Assembly (NCBI RefSeq): GCF_002159555.1
Contig: NZ_NFIV01000002.1
Span: forward strand, 219,960-283,959
Reading direction: 5' to 3'
Source of the DNA: Muribaculum sp. An289
GTDB taxonomy: Bacteria; Bacteroidota; Bacteroidia; Bacteroidales; UBA932
DNA: 64,000 bases
Position 1 is the stretch's first letter, and the number at the start of each line of letters is the position of its first letter. Of the stretch, positions 53,865-62,617 are shown piece by piece. Both the position numbers and the translations under genes were made by a program. A model generated the notes under the pieces. It was not told where the DNA came from. It was given only the letters and a program-made list of their open reading frames with translations, and did no database searches.

Positions 53865-54647
53865 ATGAATATAGTAGTTTGCATAAAACAGGTTCCCGAT
53901 ACTACCGAAATCAAGATAAATCCGGTAACGGGGACTCTCATACGCGACGGTGTACCGAGCATAATGAACCCAGATGACAAGGGCGGGCTTGAACTTGCCC
54001 TCCGTCTGAAAGACAGCTTCGGAGCCAATGTCACCGTAATAACGATGGGTCCTCCTCAGGCGGACGATATGCTCCGCGAAGCGCTCGCAATGGGGGCCGA
54101 CAGGGCCATACTTCTGACAGACAAGCGTTTTGCAGGCGCCGATACGCTCGCGACTTCCAATGCGTTGGCAGGTGCCCTGAGGATGCTCGATTATGATATC
54201 ATCATTACCGGCCGTCAGGCAATCGACGGAGACACCGCACAGGTTGGCCCGGAAATGTCCGAGCACCTCGGTCTGCCTCATATTTCGTACGTCGCCGGAC
54301 TCGAGTATGACGGTGGCAAGACACTCCGCGTGAAAAAGGAAACAGAAGAAGGCTATATGCTGCTTGAAACGGGTATGCCAATACTCCTTACCGTCCTTGC
54401 TTCCGCCTTCAAGCCGAGGTACATGTCGGTACGTGGAATCGTGGAGGCATACGGCCGTGAAGTGGAAATCTGGACTGCCGACAAGATCGATGTGGATGAA
54501 TCCAAACTCGGACTCAAAGGCTCTCCGACAAAGGTGTTCAAAGCTTTTGCCAAAGGTCTGAAGCAGGCCGGTGAAGTATATGAAGTCACTCCGGAAGAAG
54601 CAGTCGATTTGATTGTGTCGAAACTGAAAGAAAAATATATTCTTTAA
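53865..54647 (+). CDS. etfB: Electron transfer flavoprotein, beta subunit
   Basis: This 260-residue EtfB has MNIVVCIKQVPDTTEIKI, DKGGLELALRLKD, VITMGPPQADDMLREALAMGADRAILL and GRQAIDGDTAQVGPEMSEHLG. The last motif is that of the electron-bifurcating Etf group (Acidaminococcus, Clostridium), where a second FAD is bound; non-bifurcating EtfB differs here. Together with Bcd it may couple crotonyl-CoA reduction by NADH to ferredoxin reduction. Confidence 0.93.
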   Translation: MNIVVCIKQVPDTTEIKINPVTGTLIRDGVPSIMNPDDKGGLELALRLKDSFGANVTVITMGPPQADDMLREALAMGADRAILLTDKRFAGADTLATSNALAGALRMLDYDIIITGRQAIDGDTAQVGPEMSEHLGLPHISYVAGLEYDGGKTLRVKKETEEGYMLLETGMPILLTVLASAFKPRYMSVRGIVEAYGREVEIWTADKIDVDESKLGLKGSPTKVFKAFAKGLKQAGEVYEVTPEEAVDLIVSKLKEKYIL

Positions 54648-54670
54648 CGAAAAAATATATTCTTTAACGA
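54631..54670 (+). repeat. Perfect 20-nt tandem duplication over the etfB stop codon
   Basis: AAAAATATATTCTTTAACGA occurs twice head to tail (54631-54650 and 54651-54670). The first copy contains the etfB stop TAA at 54645-54647; the second fills the gap to etfA. Confidence 0.95.
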
Positions 54671-54688
54671 TTGAAAAACAGTAGGAAA

Positions 54689-55699
54689 ATGGATAAGACT
54701 TTATATAAGGACGTTTATGTTTTCGCTGAACAGCGCGAAGGAGTTGTTCAGCCTGTGGCATTGGAGCTTCTCGGCAAGGCCAGGGATCTGGCTGCGGCCC
54801 TCGGTGAGAAAGTAGTGGCTATCCTGGCAGGAAGCGGAATCGAACACAAGGCGCAATCCCTGATAGAAGCCGGTGCGGACAAGGTAATAGTAATCGATGA
54901 ACCTGAATTGAAAGAATACCTTACGGAACAGTATTCCCAGGCAGTTTCGCAGGTCATCAATGCCAACAGGCCCAACATAGTCCTCTTCGGTGCGACTACG
55001 ATAGGCCGCGACCTCGCTCCGAAACTTGCGGCAAGGCTTTGCACCGGTCTTACGGCGGACTGTACCAAACTTGAGATATCCGAAGAAACGAAGGACCTGA
55101 TGATGACACGTCCTGCTTTCGGAGGAAACCTTATGGCTACGATCATGTCGCCGGAAACAAGGCCGCAGATGTCCACAGTAAGGCCGGGAGTCATGCAGAA
55201 AGCGGCTGCCGAGCCAGGACGTAAAGGCGAGACTGAAAGATTCAGGCCAGTATTCGACCCTTCGAAGTTCAAGGTAAGGCTTCTTGAAAATGTGAAGATA
55301 AATAAAGGTGCGGTGGACATTTCCGAGGCAAGGATTCTCGTTTCCGGAGGCCGCGGCGTAGGTTGCAAGGAAGGTTTTGAAAAACTCCGTGCGCTTGCGG
55401 ATACCCTTGACGCCGAAGTTTCGTCTTCAAGGTCCATGGTGGATGCCGGAATCATCGACCATGACCGTCAGGTTGGCCAGACAGGAAAAACTGTCCGCCC
55501 GGATGTATATTTCGCTCTCGGCATTTCCGGAGCAATCCAGCATCTTGCAGGAATGGAGGAGTCGGATCTCATCATAGCCGTGAATAAAGACAAGTCGGCC
55601 CCTATATTCAAGGTAGCCGATCTCGGCATAGTCGGAGACCTCAATAAGATAGTCCCGCTTCTGACCGAAAGGCTGAAGAAGGAAAGGACTCAGAAATAA
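54689..55699 (+). CDS. etfA: Electron transfer flavoprotein, alpha subunit
   Basis: This protein has about 336 residues from the ATG at 54689 (MDKTLYKDVYVFAEQREG). An in-frame TTG at 54671 is only 3 nt past the tandem repeat and less likely. FAD-binding motifs at the C-terminal half are RILVSGGRGVGCKEGFEKL, SSRSMVDAGIIDHDRQVGQTGKTV, YFALGISGAIQHLAGM and the final AVNKDKSAPIFKVADLGIVGDL. It partners with EtfB. It is the last gene of the lysine cluster and is followed by a strong terminator. Confidence 0.95.
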   Translation: MDKTLYKDVYVFAEQREGVVQPVALELLGKARDLAAALGEKVVAILAGSGIEHKAQSLIEAGADKVIVIDEPELKEYLTEQYSQAVSQVINANRPNIVLFGATTIGRDLAPKLAARLCTGLTADCTKLEISEETKDLMMTRPAFGGNLMATIMSPETRPQMSTVRPGVMQKAAAEPGRKGETERFRPVFDPSKFKVRLLENVKINKGAVDISEARILVSGGRGVGCKEGFEKLRALADTLDAEVSSSRSMVDAGIIDHDRQVGQTGKTVRPDVYFALGISGAIQHLAGMEESDLIIAVNKDKSAPIFKVADLGIVGDLNKIVPLLTERLKKERTQK

Positions 55700-55781
55700 A
55701 AGCACTGAAATCAAACATTTTTCAAAGATGGAAAGTGAAAGAACGTAACTGATTGCAATGAATTAGGACGGACCATAATGA

Positions 55782-55807
55782 AGCCGCTGAAAATCAGCGG
55801 CTTTTTT
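55782..55807 (+). terminator. Rho-independent terminator of the lysine cluster
   Basis: AGCCGCTGA (55782-55790) pairs with TCAGCGGCT (55794-55802) around an AAA loop, followed by T-rich sequence. The surrounding intergenic bases 55700-55932 show no gene. Confidence 0.92.
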
Positions 55808-55932
55808 ATTTATCTGAAATCCGGCTGTGTGTAGTAGGATGCAGTTGTCCGCCATATTTTTCTATCGTATTCTTACCACGAAACATTTTCGGGATTTGCC
55901 CCAATGCCACGATGACACAGAATAAATAAAGG

Positions 55933-57512
55933 TCACCTCAATGTTTCCAAGTATTCCTGTCCTTTTTCAGTCAATACATATCCGCCTGTTTTTAAGGAGC
56001 CTTGGTATTCAATCAGCCTTAAAGGTTCAGAAGACAGTTGTTTAATGATACGTTCCAACGTAGCCTTCGAAATATCAATCAGTCCTAATAATGCTTTCCT
56101 CTTTATATGAGGAGATCTGGAAATCTCCAATAAAACAGACAGAGCGTTTTTATTTATAGCCTCATTTATAGCCTCATTTATAGCCTCATTTTGTGGATTA
56201 ATGGAGTTTTCAAATCCTTCCCTGCAAGGAATCTCAATCAAGAAATAGGTTCTGTCCTCATCTGTTTCAATCTTTGCCGGGCCTGAGCCATTCTTGCGTA
56301 ACTCGTCCTGAATGGTAGGAATCCCCGTAGCACGACCTTCAGATAACTGGAGTTCTTTCAGATAGTCACCCAAACGACGGTTGCGGTAGCGGCGTGACTT
56401 CAGATGCTCAGCCTTATGAATGGCATCCAAACTGATAGAGCGGTCTGGCCCGGCATAGCTGAGGATAGAAATCTTTTTCGGTTCGATAGTAATTTCCACA
56501 GGTTCCCGCTCCTGATAATCCCTATGATAAAGTGCATTGACAACAGCTTCCTCAATGGCCTGATAAGGATAGTTGAAGAATGTGATTGATTCCGCCTTGT
56601 CTTTAGGCTTGATAATGCGTTTCTTGATGACATTGGTTCGGATATAGTCCAGAGTCTGCTTGATCATTTCCGGAACAGGCCCTATTATCTTCGGGACTTC
56701 TATCATATTATTCGGATTTTCAATGCAACCTTCAGGGAATATGACGATGTCCACCTGTGTCGTAGGAAAGAATTTCGCAGGATTCTTGCAAAACATCATC
56801 GCCGCTACATTTTTGAGTGTTTGATGCTCAGTCGGGCCGGTCAACAAGTCCATCTGATCAAGTATTTCCACAAATGGCTTGTTTTCAAAGTCATTTGCCA
56901 GACGACTGTCCACTGTCTGAAGATAATCCAGTACCAAAGCCGGGGAGATATCCGAAATCTCAATCCGCTCATTCCCTCTTTCATCAAAAGGTGTCCTATT
57001 AGCCATCTCCCTGAGTTCGTCAAGTACCTCGCCTTTTGCTTCAATGGTACTTGTCCCGCTCCGTACATACCATTTGCTTGGAGATTGTTTTGCCGTAACT
57101 CGCTCTCTTACATTATACGGGCGATTAACCCCGGCAGGAGCCCATATCACAAGAACACTCTTCCCGTCAACTTCTTGGACATCAATACGAGGCATATAGT
57201 ATGGTTCTATCTTGTATTGTACCCAACCATGTCTTTCTGAATATCGTTCAGTCCCTCGATTGGCAAACCTGTGACCGGCCTTTTGGCAATTCCTGTCCGT
57301 TCCTCTTCCTCTATTCCCACTACGATATATCCACCTCCGATATTGTCAAAATCATTGGCAAAGGCGCAGATTGTACGATAAATTCTATCAGGATTCCATC
57401 CCTTTTTGAACTCAATGCGGTTAGACTCTATCTTGCGTTTGTTAAGCAAGTCTTCGATATTGATAGGTATTGCCATACTATTGACGGTTGGTGGAATTAT
57501 AATTTGATACAA
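55933..57512 (-). pseudogene. Frameshifted AlbA_2/Schlafen-type ATP-binding transcriptional regulator
   Basis: One gene is split into two frames. The N-terminal piece (57512-57207) has the AlbA_2 segment ESNRIEFKKGWNP and ICAFANDFDNIGGGYIVVGIEE and ends GLNDIQKDMVGYNTR. The main piece (57195-55933) continues with MPRIDVQEVDGKSVLVIWAPAG, then the HATPase-like part (FNYPYQAIEEAVVNALYHRDYQ, ISILSYAGP), and a C-terminal winged helix. In the frame of the second piece the text reads VQYKIEPYYMPRID, so a single-base loss near 57205-57215 accounts for the break. A 12-nt repeat at 56153-56188 encodes INEAINEAINEA. AT-rich relative to its neighbours. Confidence 0.8.
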
Positions 57513-57574
57513 AAATACAAAATTACTTTATCAATCAATTCGGAAATAACTCGCTATTCACTTCTGAAAAAAAA

Positions 57575-57620
57575 AGGATGACCCTTAAAAGTCATTGACT
57601 TTTGGGTCACCCTCAGTTTT
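57575..57620 (-). terminator. Bidirectional-looking terminator
   Basis: Sequence 57575-57594 (AGGATGACCC...AAAAGTCA) pairs with 57596-57613 (TGACTTTTGGGTCACCCT), flanked by A9 on the left and T7 on the right. On the minus strand it ends the lipoprotein gene at 57658. Confidence 0.8.
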
Positions 57621-57657
57621 TTTATGAAAAATCCCGAAAGATTTTTATCGTCATTTA

Positions 57658-58839
57658 TTAGCGGATGGTCACATTCGCACCGTCGAATTCTATAGTCTTG
57701 AGAATGATTTCACCGTCGGCTGTTGCATCGTTATTGATGAAATATGCGAACAGGTAATATGTATCGGGCTTCGTCATCACCGTCGATGTTGTAGCAGGAC
57801 CTTGCTTTACATTGGCCCAATCTGTCACTGCATAGAAGCTAATATACTTTATCATATAGTCATATTCGAATTGGAAACATCTTTCGGCAACTGTCCCGTC
57901 CGTATAACCGGCATTAACAAGGGTGCTTTCATTGTTCCAGTTAAGATTGTAGTATTTGTCGTTTGTATATGGGGTAGCGACAGCCGAGAGGGTAGTGCCG
58001 GTTGACTCCACTTCAAGGGTTATGCTGTTTTCGGTCACCGGCGGGATTTCTGTCGTGAAATACTCCCTTGTAATCTTACTCAATCTAACCAGAGTGCCGT
58101 CTTCCTGCAAATCGATTCCATAAGCCCATACGGCATACTCATTTCCCGGGTTAAGTGACTTCTGGGTCGTTTCCTGAGGCCCGTGTTTTACGATAGTGTT
58201 CAGATATTCGTTGATGGTTATCTGCGATGCGTTGGCATTCCCTACTATTATATCATAGTCCATCTGGAAAACTTCATCATCGCTCAGGTCCTTTATTTCC
58301 GAAGCCATATCCACGTATACGATATACGGCATGGTCTCATCGTCAGGGACAACGCGGATATGTGCCGTAGAGTAGGTAATATTGTCTACAGTGATGGTGA
58401 ATACATCTTCTCCAGGATTAGGGTCTGGATCTGGATCTGGATCTGGATCTGGGTCTGGATTATTTTCCCCGGAATCCTGGCTGACATTTACGGAGAACGA
58501 CTGAGGGTCGCCGCCGGAATATTCGTAAGTTACTGTTATTTTACTTTCACGTTTCGCATCGGTCTCGTTCTTATCTACATTAAAGGTTATGACTCCGGAG
58601 GTTTCTGTATCAGTGATTTTAATCCAGTCGCATTCTGAATCAGGCAAAGCCGTTATCATCCCGTCTTCGGCAGGATTCTCGATGTTGTAGGTAATTGTTT
58701 GTGTCCCGCCTTCAGCAGTGACATGTATGTCTTTTGCATCGGAGGACAGAACTGGTGGTTCCGATTCAATTTGTTTTTCACATCCTATGATGGCTGCTGC
58801 CGATACACAGGACAACATAAAAATTAAAATACGTTTCAT
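57658..58839 (-). CDS. BACON-like lipoprotein with (DP)n linker
   Basis: This 393-residue lipoprotein has a signal peptide and lipobox IIGCEKQ (Cys20). A BACON-like beta domain follows (VLSSDAKDIHVTAEGGTQTITYNIENP...CDWIKITDTETSGVITFNVDKNETDAKRESKITVTY), then a linker of repeated Asp-Pro pairs encoded by hexanucleotide GGATCT repeats at 58421-58460. The C-terminal part (AHIRVVPDDETMPYIVYV...) has fibronectin-like beta patterns. BACON domains are carbohydrate- or surface-associated in Bacteroidetes. No SusC/SusD genes are nearby. Confidence 0.8.
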   Translation of the reverse strand: MKRILIFMLSCVSAAAIIGCEKQIESEPPVLSSDAKDIHVTAEGGTQTITYNIENPAEDGMITALPDSECDWIKITDTETSGVITFNVDKNETDAKRESKITVTYEYSGGDPQSFSVNVSQDSGENNPDPDPDPDPDPDPNPGEDVFTITVDNITYSTAHIRVVPDDETMPYIVYVDMASEIKDLSDDEVFQMDYDIIVGNANASQITINEYLNTIVKHGPQETTQKSLNPGNEYAVWAYGIDLQEDGTLVRLSKITREYFTTEIPPVTENSITLEVESTGTTLSAVATPYTNDKYYNLNWNNESTLVNAGYTDGTVAERCFQFEYDYMIKYISFYAVTDWANVKQGPATTSTVMTKPDTYYLFAYFINNDATADGEIILKTIEFDGANVTIR

Positions 58840-58906
58840 GAGATAATGTTTTTTGTTTGTTGGTTATATAAAAGTGTATTTTTTCATATTAAATGTACCT
58901 ACGGCA

Positions 58907-60082
58907 TTAAAATGCAAGTACGAAACGGGTCGAATACAGCGTAGCATTGTCCTTTGTATTCGTGGCCACCATCGCATGGCAGAAAGATATGGCGTATGCA
59001 TTATTTATGGATGCCTTTTCTTCTGTGCTCGAAGAATAGAATCCAAGTCCGTCGTTACCTATGGTCTGCGCCCCCGGGATTGAAGAGAGTATGCGGTTGA
59101 GCATGTCGTAGTTGCTGGTCGCGGGCAGTACGCCGAAATAAGCATCGGTTTCCTTGTAGCACATTATGATGTATTCCTTTATGGACGGCAGGTACCATCC
59201 GCTGGAACTTTCCGGTGCTGGATGTGTCTCATTGTATGTGTCTACAGCCTGTACGGCTTCTACCGGCCATGCACTGTTGGACGGGTCTGCGTTGAATGCC
59301 TGTATTGCCTTAGTGTTGTTGTAGCCGAGCATCTTGTTTAGATTGTCCGTTGATTCGCAGTATGTGGCGATGTTTTCATATTCTGTATTGTTTACGACCC
59401 ATTCGCCGACAGTCTTGCCGTAGCTGGCGTATCCTGACTGCCATGCCACATACTGGTCTCCATCTATGGCTACTACCAGACCGTGCGTACATTCCGGATG
59501 GTCGTTTCTCAAGGCATTGTCATCTTTTGCCGGATCGCCGGTCCAGAATACTATGCCTATTACCTCTTTGCCTGATTCCATCTTGGAAGACCAAGTGCCG
59601 TCTGAAAAATAATAATCTCCGACTTCCGGGTCCAGTACTACCGGATCGTCCGGATCTTCATTGTCGTCCGGATTGTCAGGATCTTCATTGTCGTCCGGAT
59701 TGTCAGGATCCTGATTGTCGGAATTGCCCGGATCTTCGGCTTGCAGAGTGTATTCTATCAGCGTACTCCATTTTGAGTCCTGGTATACGCTTTCCTTTTC
59801 CGCAACGGCTTTTATTATAAAGGTGTATTTTTCACCTTCCGTAAGACCGGTAAACTCAATCGAGTTTTCGTCCGTGGTGCCTTGTGTGGAAGAATTGAAG
59901 ATGTAAAGATAGTATGCTGCATTTTCTACAGCCTCCCAGGAAACTGTAAAAGAAGTTTCCGTGCTATTCGAAATATTTGCAACAGGAGTTTCAAGCATGA
60001 CCGGATTCGTTTCCTGCTTTCCGCAAGAGACAATCATCAATGCCGATAAAATGATTGCCGGAATGATAATTTGATTTTTCAT
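58907..60082 (-). CDS. FN3-domain lipoprotein with Asp-rich repeat linker
   Basis: This 391-residue lipoprotein has the signal peptide and lipobox ending IVSCGK. A fibronectin type III-like domain (LETPVANISNSTETSFTVSWEAVENAAYYLYIF...GLTEGEKYTFIIKAVAE) is followed by a DNPDDNEDP repeat linker encoded by a DNA minisatellite (59640-59715). The C-terminal domain (GDYYFSDGTWSSKMESGKEVIGIVFWTGDP...GWYLPSIKEYIIM...STRFVLAF) resembles the DUF1566/FISUMP-related surface modules. Surface attachment is expected; function is unknown. Confidence 0.82.
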   Translation of the reverse strand: MKNQIIIPAIILSALMIVSCGKQETNPVMLETPVANISNSTETSFTVSWEAVENAAYYLYIFNSSTQGTTDENSIEFTGLTEGEKYTFIIKAVAEKESVYQDSKWSTLIEYTLQAEDPGNSDNQDPDNPDDNEDPDNPDDNEDPDDPVVLDPEVGDYYFSDGTWSSKMESGKEVIGIVFWTGDPAKDDNALRNDHPECTHGLVVAIDGDQYVAWQSGYASYGKTVGEWVVNNTEYENIATYCESTDNLNKMLGYNNTKAIQAFNADPSNSAWPVEAVQAVDTYNETHPAPESSSGWYLPSIKEYIIMCYKETDAYFGVLPATSNYDMLNRILSSIPGAQTIGNDGLGFYSSSTEEKASINNAYAISFCHAMVATNTKDNATLYSTRFVLAF

Positions 60083-60114
60083 ATAATGTGTTTGGTCTTA
60101 TGTAAACTTACAAT

Positions 60115-61185
60115 TTACAAAGGTATGGATAATTTTTGTAAATTGCAAATTTGATTTGATGTACGGTGCATGATGCCGTTCACACGCTCCCTTAAATTTT
60201 CCTGGATATTGATGAAATAGAGATTCAGTTCCTGGATGTGGTAATTTCCTTTCGGAAAAATGGATGATACGCTTTCGATAAAATATTTGTCATCATCGAG
60301 GCCGTCAATCACCAGGGATTCGAGCCTTTTGTCGATTCTTGCCCCGACTTGCCTGAATAGGGTATCGGATGTGCGGTCCGGTTTGAAAAATACGCTTCCG
60401 GCATTCATGGAGGCCGGTGCGTATGTCGTATCTGTTTTCCAGTTTATCGGATTTATGCATGCCGCATTGTCCGAAAACATCGCTGACACCGCTTCCGGCC
60501 GTGAAACGGAGTTGTAAGCAATCACCTTTCCGATATCTGATGGGCCCTCGGCAGGGCGTATGAACCGGCTGTTCGCCATATCTTCTCCGGTAACAGGATA
60601 TCCGAATACGTATGCCGCAACGAGGTTTTTGTATATTTCGTCATTGAAACAGCGTTTCAAAAGCTCTATTACGCATTTTGCTCCCTGGCTGTGGCCGGCT
60701 ATGATGAACGGATGGCCATTGTTGATATGCACGATAAAATATTCGAAAGCCCTGCATACGTCGTCCATCGCATAATAAAACCTTTCGGAAATGGTTTCCT
60801 CGTCTTCCATCCATGTATCCATGGTAAGCTGGCGGTAATAGGGTGCATAGAAGTCGCAGTCCTTTCCCAGAAGCATGGATGCAAGGAAAAGCGAGTTGTT
60901 CGTAACGAGCCTTCTCTGTTTTTCATTGGAGATATCCATGAAATGGCATTTGCCCCCGGTACTGTCTTCCCAGTCCCAAATGCATGTCGGGGCTATGTAG
61001 AACACATTGGCCACGGCCGTGTCGCTGTCACCGTATGCCGGAGATACAAACCAGGAACTGTCTTTCCCGTAGTCCGGTTCGGCTGGAAGATGCCCTATCC
61101 TGTCATTCCTTATGCCTTTGCATCCCGTAATGAGGAGGATTACGGTAAAAATAATGAAAAACAAGTTCCTGTTTCCTTTTATCAT
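60115..61185 (-). CDS. DUF3089 alpha/beta-hydrolase-like lipoprotein
   Basis: This 356-residue lipoprotein has signal anchor FFIIFTVILLITGC (Cys lipobox). The DUF3089 pattern includes WFVSPAYGDSDTAVANVFYIAPTCIWDW, APYYRQLTMDTW and the nucleophile elbow IIAGHSQGAKCVIELL (GxSxG). The serine hydrolase fold suggests lipase or esterase action at the cell envelope; the substrate is unknown. It starts 40 nt after the pyrC stop and is probably the third gene of that operon. Confidence 0.85.
   Translation of the reverse strand: MIKGNRNLFFIIFTVILLITGCKGIRNDRIGHLPAEPDYGKDSSWFVSPAYGDSDTAVANVFYIAPTCIWDWEDSTGGKCHFMDISNEKQRRLVTNNSLFLASMLLGKDCDFYAPYYRQLTMDTWMEDEETISERFYYAMDDVCRAFEYFIVHINNGHPFIIAGHSQGAKCVIELLKRCFNDEIYKNLVAAYVFGYPVTGEDMANSRFIRPAEGPSDIGKVIAYNSVSRPEAVSAMFSDNAACINPINWKTDTTYAPASMNAGSVFFKPDRTSDTLFRQVGARIDKRLESLVIDGLDDDKYFIESVSSIFPKGNYHIQELNLYFINIQENLRERVNGIMHRTSNQICNLQKLSIPL
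60118..60149 (-). promoter_or_regulatory. Promoter of FN3 lipoprotein gene
   Basis: On the minus strand TTTG (60149-60146), a 20-nt spacer and TACCTTTG (60125-60118) match the Bacteroidetes consensus well. It sits at the 3' end of the DUF3089 gene, so this lipoprotein can be expressed on its own. The ATG at 60082 is 35 nt downstream. Confidence 0.7.
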
Positions 61186-61225
61186 GTCGTTACTTTTCTA
61201 TGGTAATTTTTATTTTGTATGTTTC

Positions 61226-62593
61226 TTATAAGTTATATGCTTCGTTCTGATACACCGGTTTTCCTTCTACGAAGGTGGCGACTATTTCCCCGCGGAGGAT
61301 TTCATTTTCGATTGGCGACCATCCGCATTTATATGCTATGACAGAATACCCGAGGTCGTTTTCACGTATTTCAGGGATTTTCCTGACGACTCTGACATAT
61401 TTTTCCGGATTTACAAGTACGAAATCTGCTTTAAGCCCTCTTGCGATTCGTCCCCTGTCGCCGAGTGAAAATATTTCCGACGGTTTGCCGCACATCAGTT
61501 CCACAATCTTTCCGATTGTGAGCGAGGGCTCGTTTTCCGAAATCGTAAGCATCATCTGGAGCGAATGCTGGATTGACGGCATTCCTGAAGGGGCTTTGCC
61601 GTATGCCTGCATTTTTTCTTCTTCGAGATGCGGGGCGTGATCTGTCGCGACAGAGTCGATTGTCCCGTTTATTACTGCCTTAAGCAGGGCTTTCCTGTCT
61701 TTTTCTGTCTTTATCGACGGGTTGCATTTTACGAAAGCTTTCTTCATGTCGTAGATGTTTTCGCCTTCGGGGCCGGAAGGGGAGTCGTCGAACCAAAGGT
61801 AGTTTACGCATGTTTCGGCGGTGATGTCGGGATTGAGCCTCTTGGCTTTGGCTATCATTGTCACTTCCTCGGCCGTACTTACGTGTGCTATGTGGAGCCT
61901 TGTCCCGTATTTTACGGCCATTTCAAGGGCGTACCTGGTGGATTTGATGCAGGCTTCGCGGCTTCGTATATACGGATGCAGGCGGAACGGGATGTCTTCA
62001 CCGTACCTTTCTATAGCTTCCTTCATGTTATCCGATATGATTCCGTCATCCTCGCAGTGGACTACGAGCACGTGTTTTCTTTGCCGGAACAGTTTTTCTA
62101 TGGATTCCCGCTCTGTGAGGACCATGTTTCCGGTGCTTGAACCGAGGAAGAGCTTGATTCCGCAGGCTTCGGTAAAATCGTCCGTGTGCGAGGCGTTTTC
62201 TTCAGTGGCTCCGATGAAAAATCCGCAGTGGATGCATGATTTTTCCCTTGCGCTTTCCATTTTGTCCGAAAGGGCCTTTTCATTGACGGTAGGAGGCAGG
62301 GTATTCGGCATGTCCAGTACGGTTGTCACCCCTCCGGCAGCGGCCGCCCTGCTTTCAGTTTCCAAATCCCCTTTCCTTGTAAGCCCGGGATCCCTGAAAT
62401 GTACATGTGTATCTATGATTCCAGGCAGGAGCAGGAAACCTTTCCCATCGTAGACGGTATCTTTTTCCTTTTCGTAAAACGGGTTTTCTTCGGCATGGAT
62501 TATGTCGGCGATGGTGCCGTTGCCGTCTATGATGATTTCACCCCGGCAGATATTGCCTTGCGAAAATATCTTTACGTTCCTGATGATTGTCAT
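61226..62593 (-). CDS. pyrC: Dihydroorotase
   Basis: This 455-residue type I dihydroorotase-like amidohydrolase has zinc motifs DTHVHFRDPGLTRKGD, metal/carbamyl-lysine region ACGIKLFLGSSTG, LHIAHVSTAEE, and the catalytic Asp in SVATDHAPHLEEEK. MPSIQHSLQMML completes the family pattern. It cyclises carbamoyl-aspartate in pyrimidine synthesis. Allantoinase is an alternative by sequence, but the Dpm-like gene 24 nt upstream is the usual Bacteroidetes neighbour of pyrC. Confidence 0.9.
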   Translation of the reverse strand: MTIIRNVKIFSQGNICRGEIIIDGNGTIADIIHAEENPFYEKEKDTVYDGKGFLLLPGIIDTHVHFRDPGLTRKGDLETESRAAAAGGVTTVLDMPNTLPPTVNEKALSDKMESAREKSCIHCGFFIGATEENASHTDDFTEACGIKLFLGSSTGNMVLTERESIEKLFRQRKHVLVVHCEDDGIISDNMKEAIERYGEDIPFRLHPYIRSREACIKSTRYALEMAVKYGTRLHIAHVSTAEEVTMIAKAKRLNPDITAETCVNYLWFDDSPSGPEGENIYDMKKAFVKCNPSIKTEKDRKALLKAVINGTIDSVATDHAPHLEEEKMQAYGKAPSGMPSIQHSLQMMLTISENEPSLTIGKIVELMCGKPSEIFSLGDRGRIARGLKADFVLVNPEKYVRVVRKIPEIRENDLGYSVIAYKCGWSPIENEILRGEIVATFVEGKPVYQNEAYNL

Positions 62594-62617
62594 TGTAGTT
62601 TTTTCAAATTGGCAGTC

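Noticed and set aside
55700..55932. Search for tRNA genes in the larger intergenic gaps
   Set aside because: No cloverleaf with a GGTTCGA-type T-arm was found in the gaps read, including this one, 12307-12456 and 22071-22327.
58421..58460. GGATCT array as a CRISPR or regulatory repeat
   Set aside because: It lies in frame inside a lipoprotein gene and codes the Asp-Pro linker.
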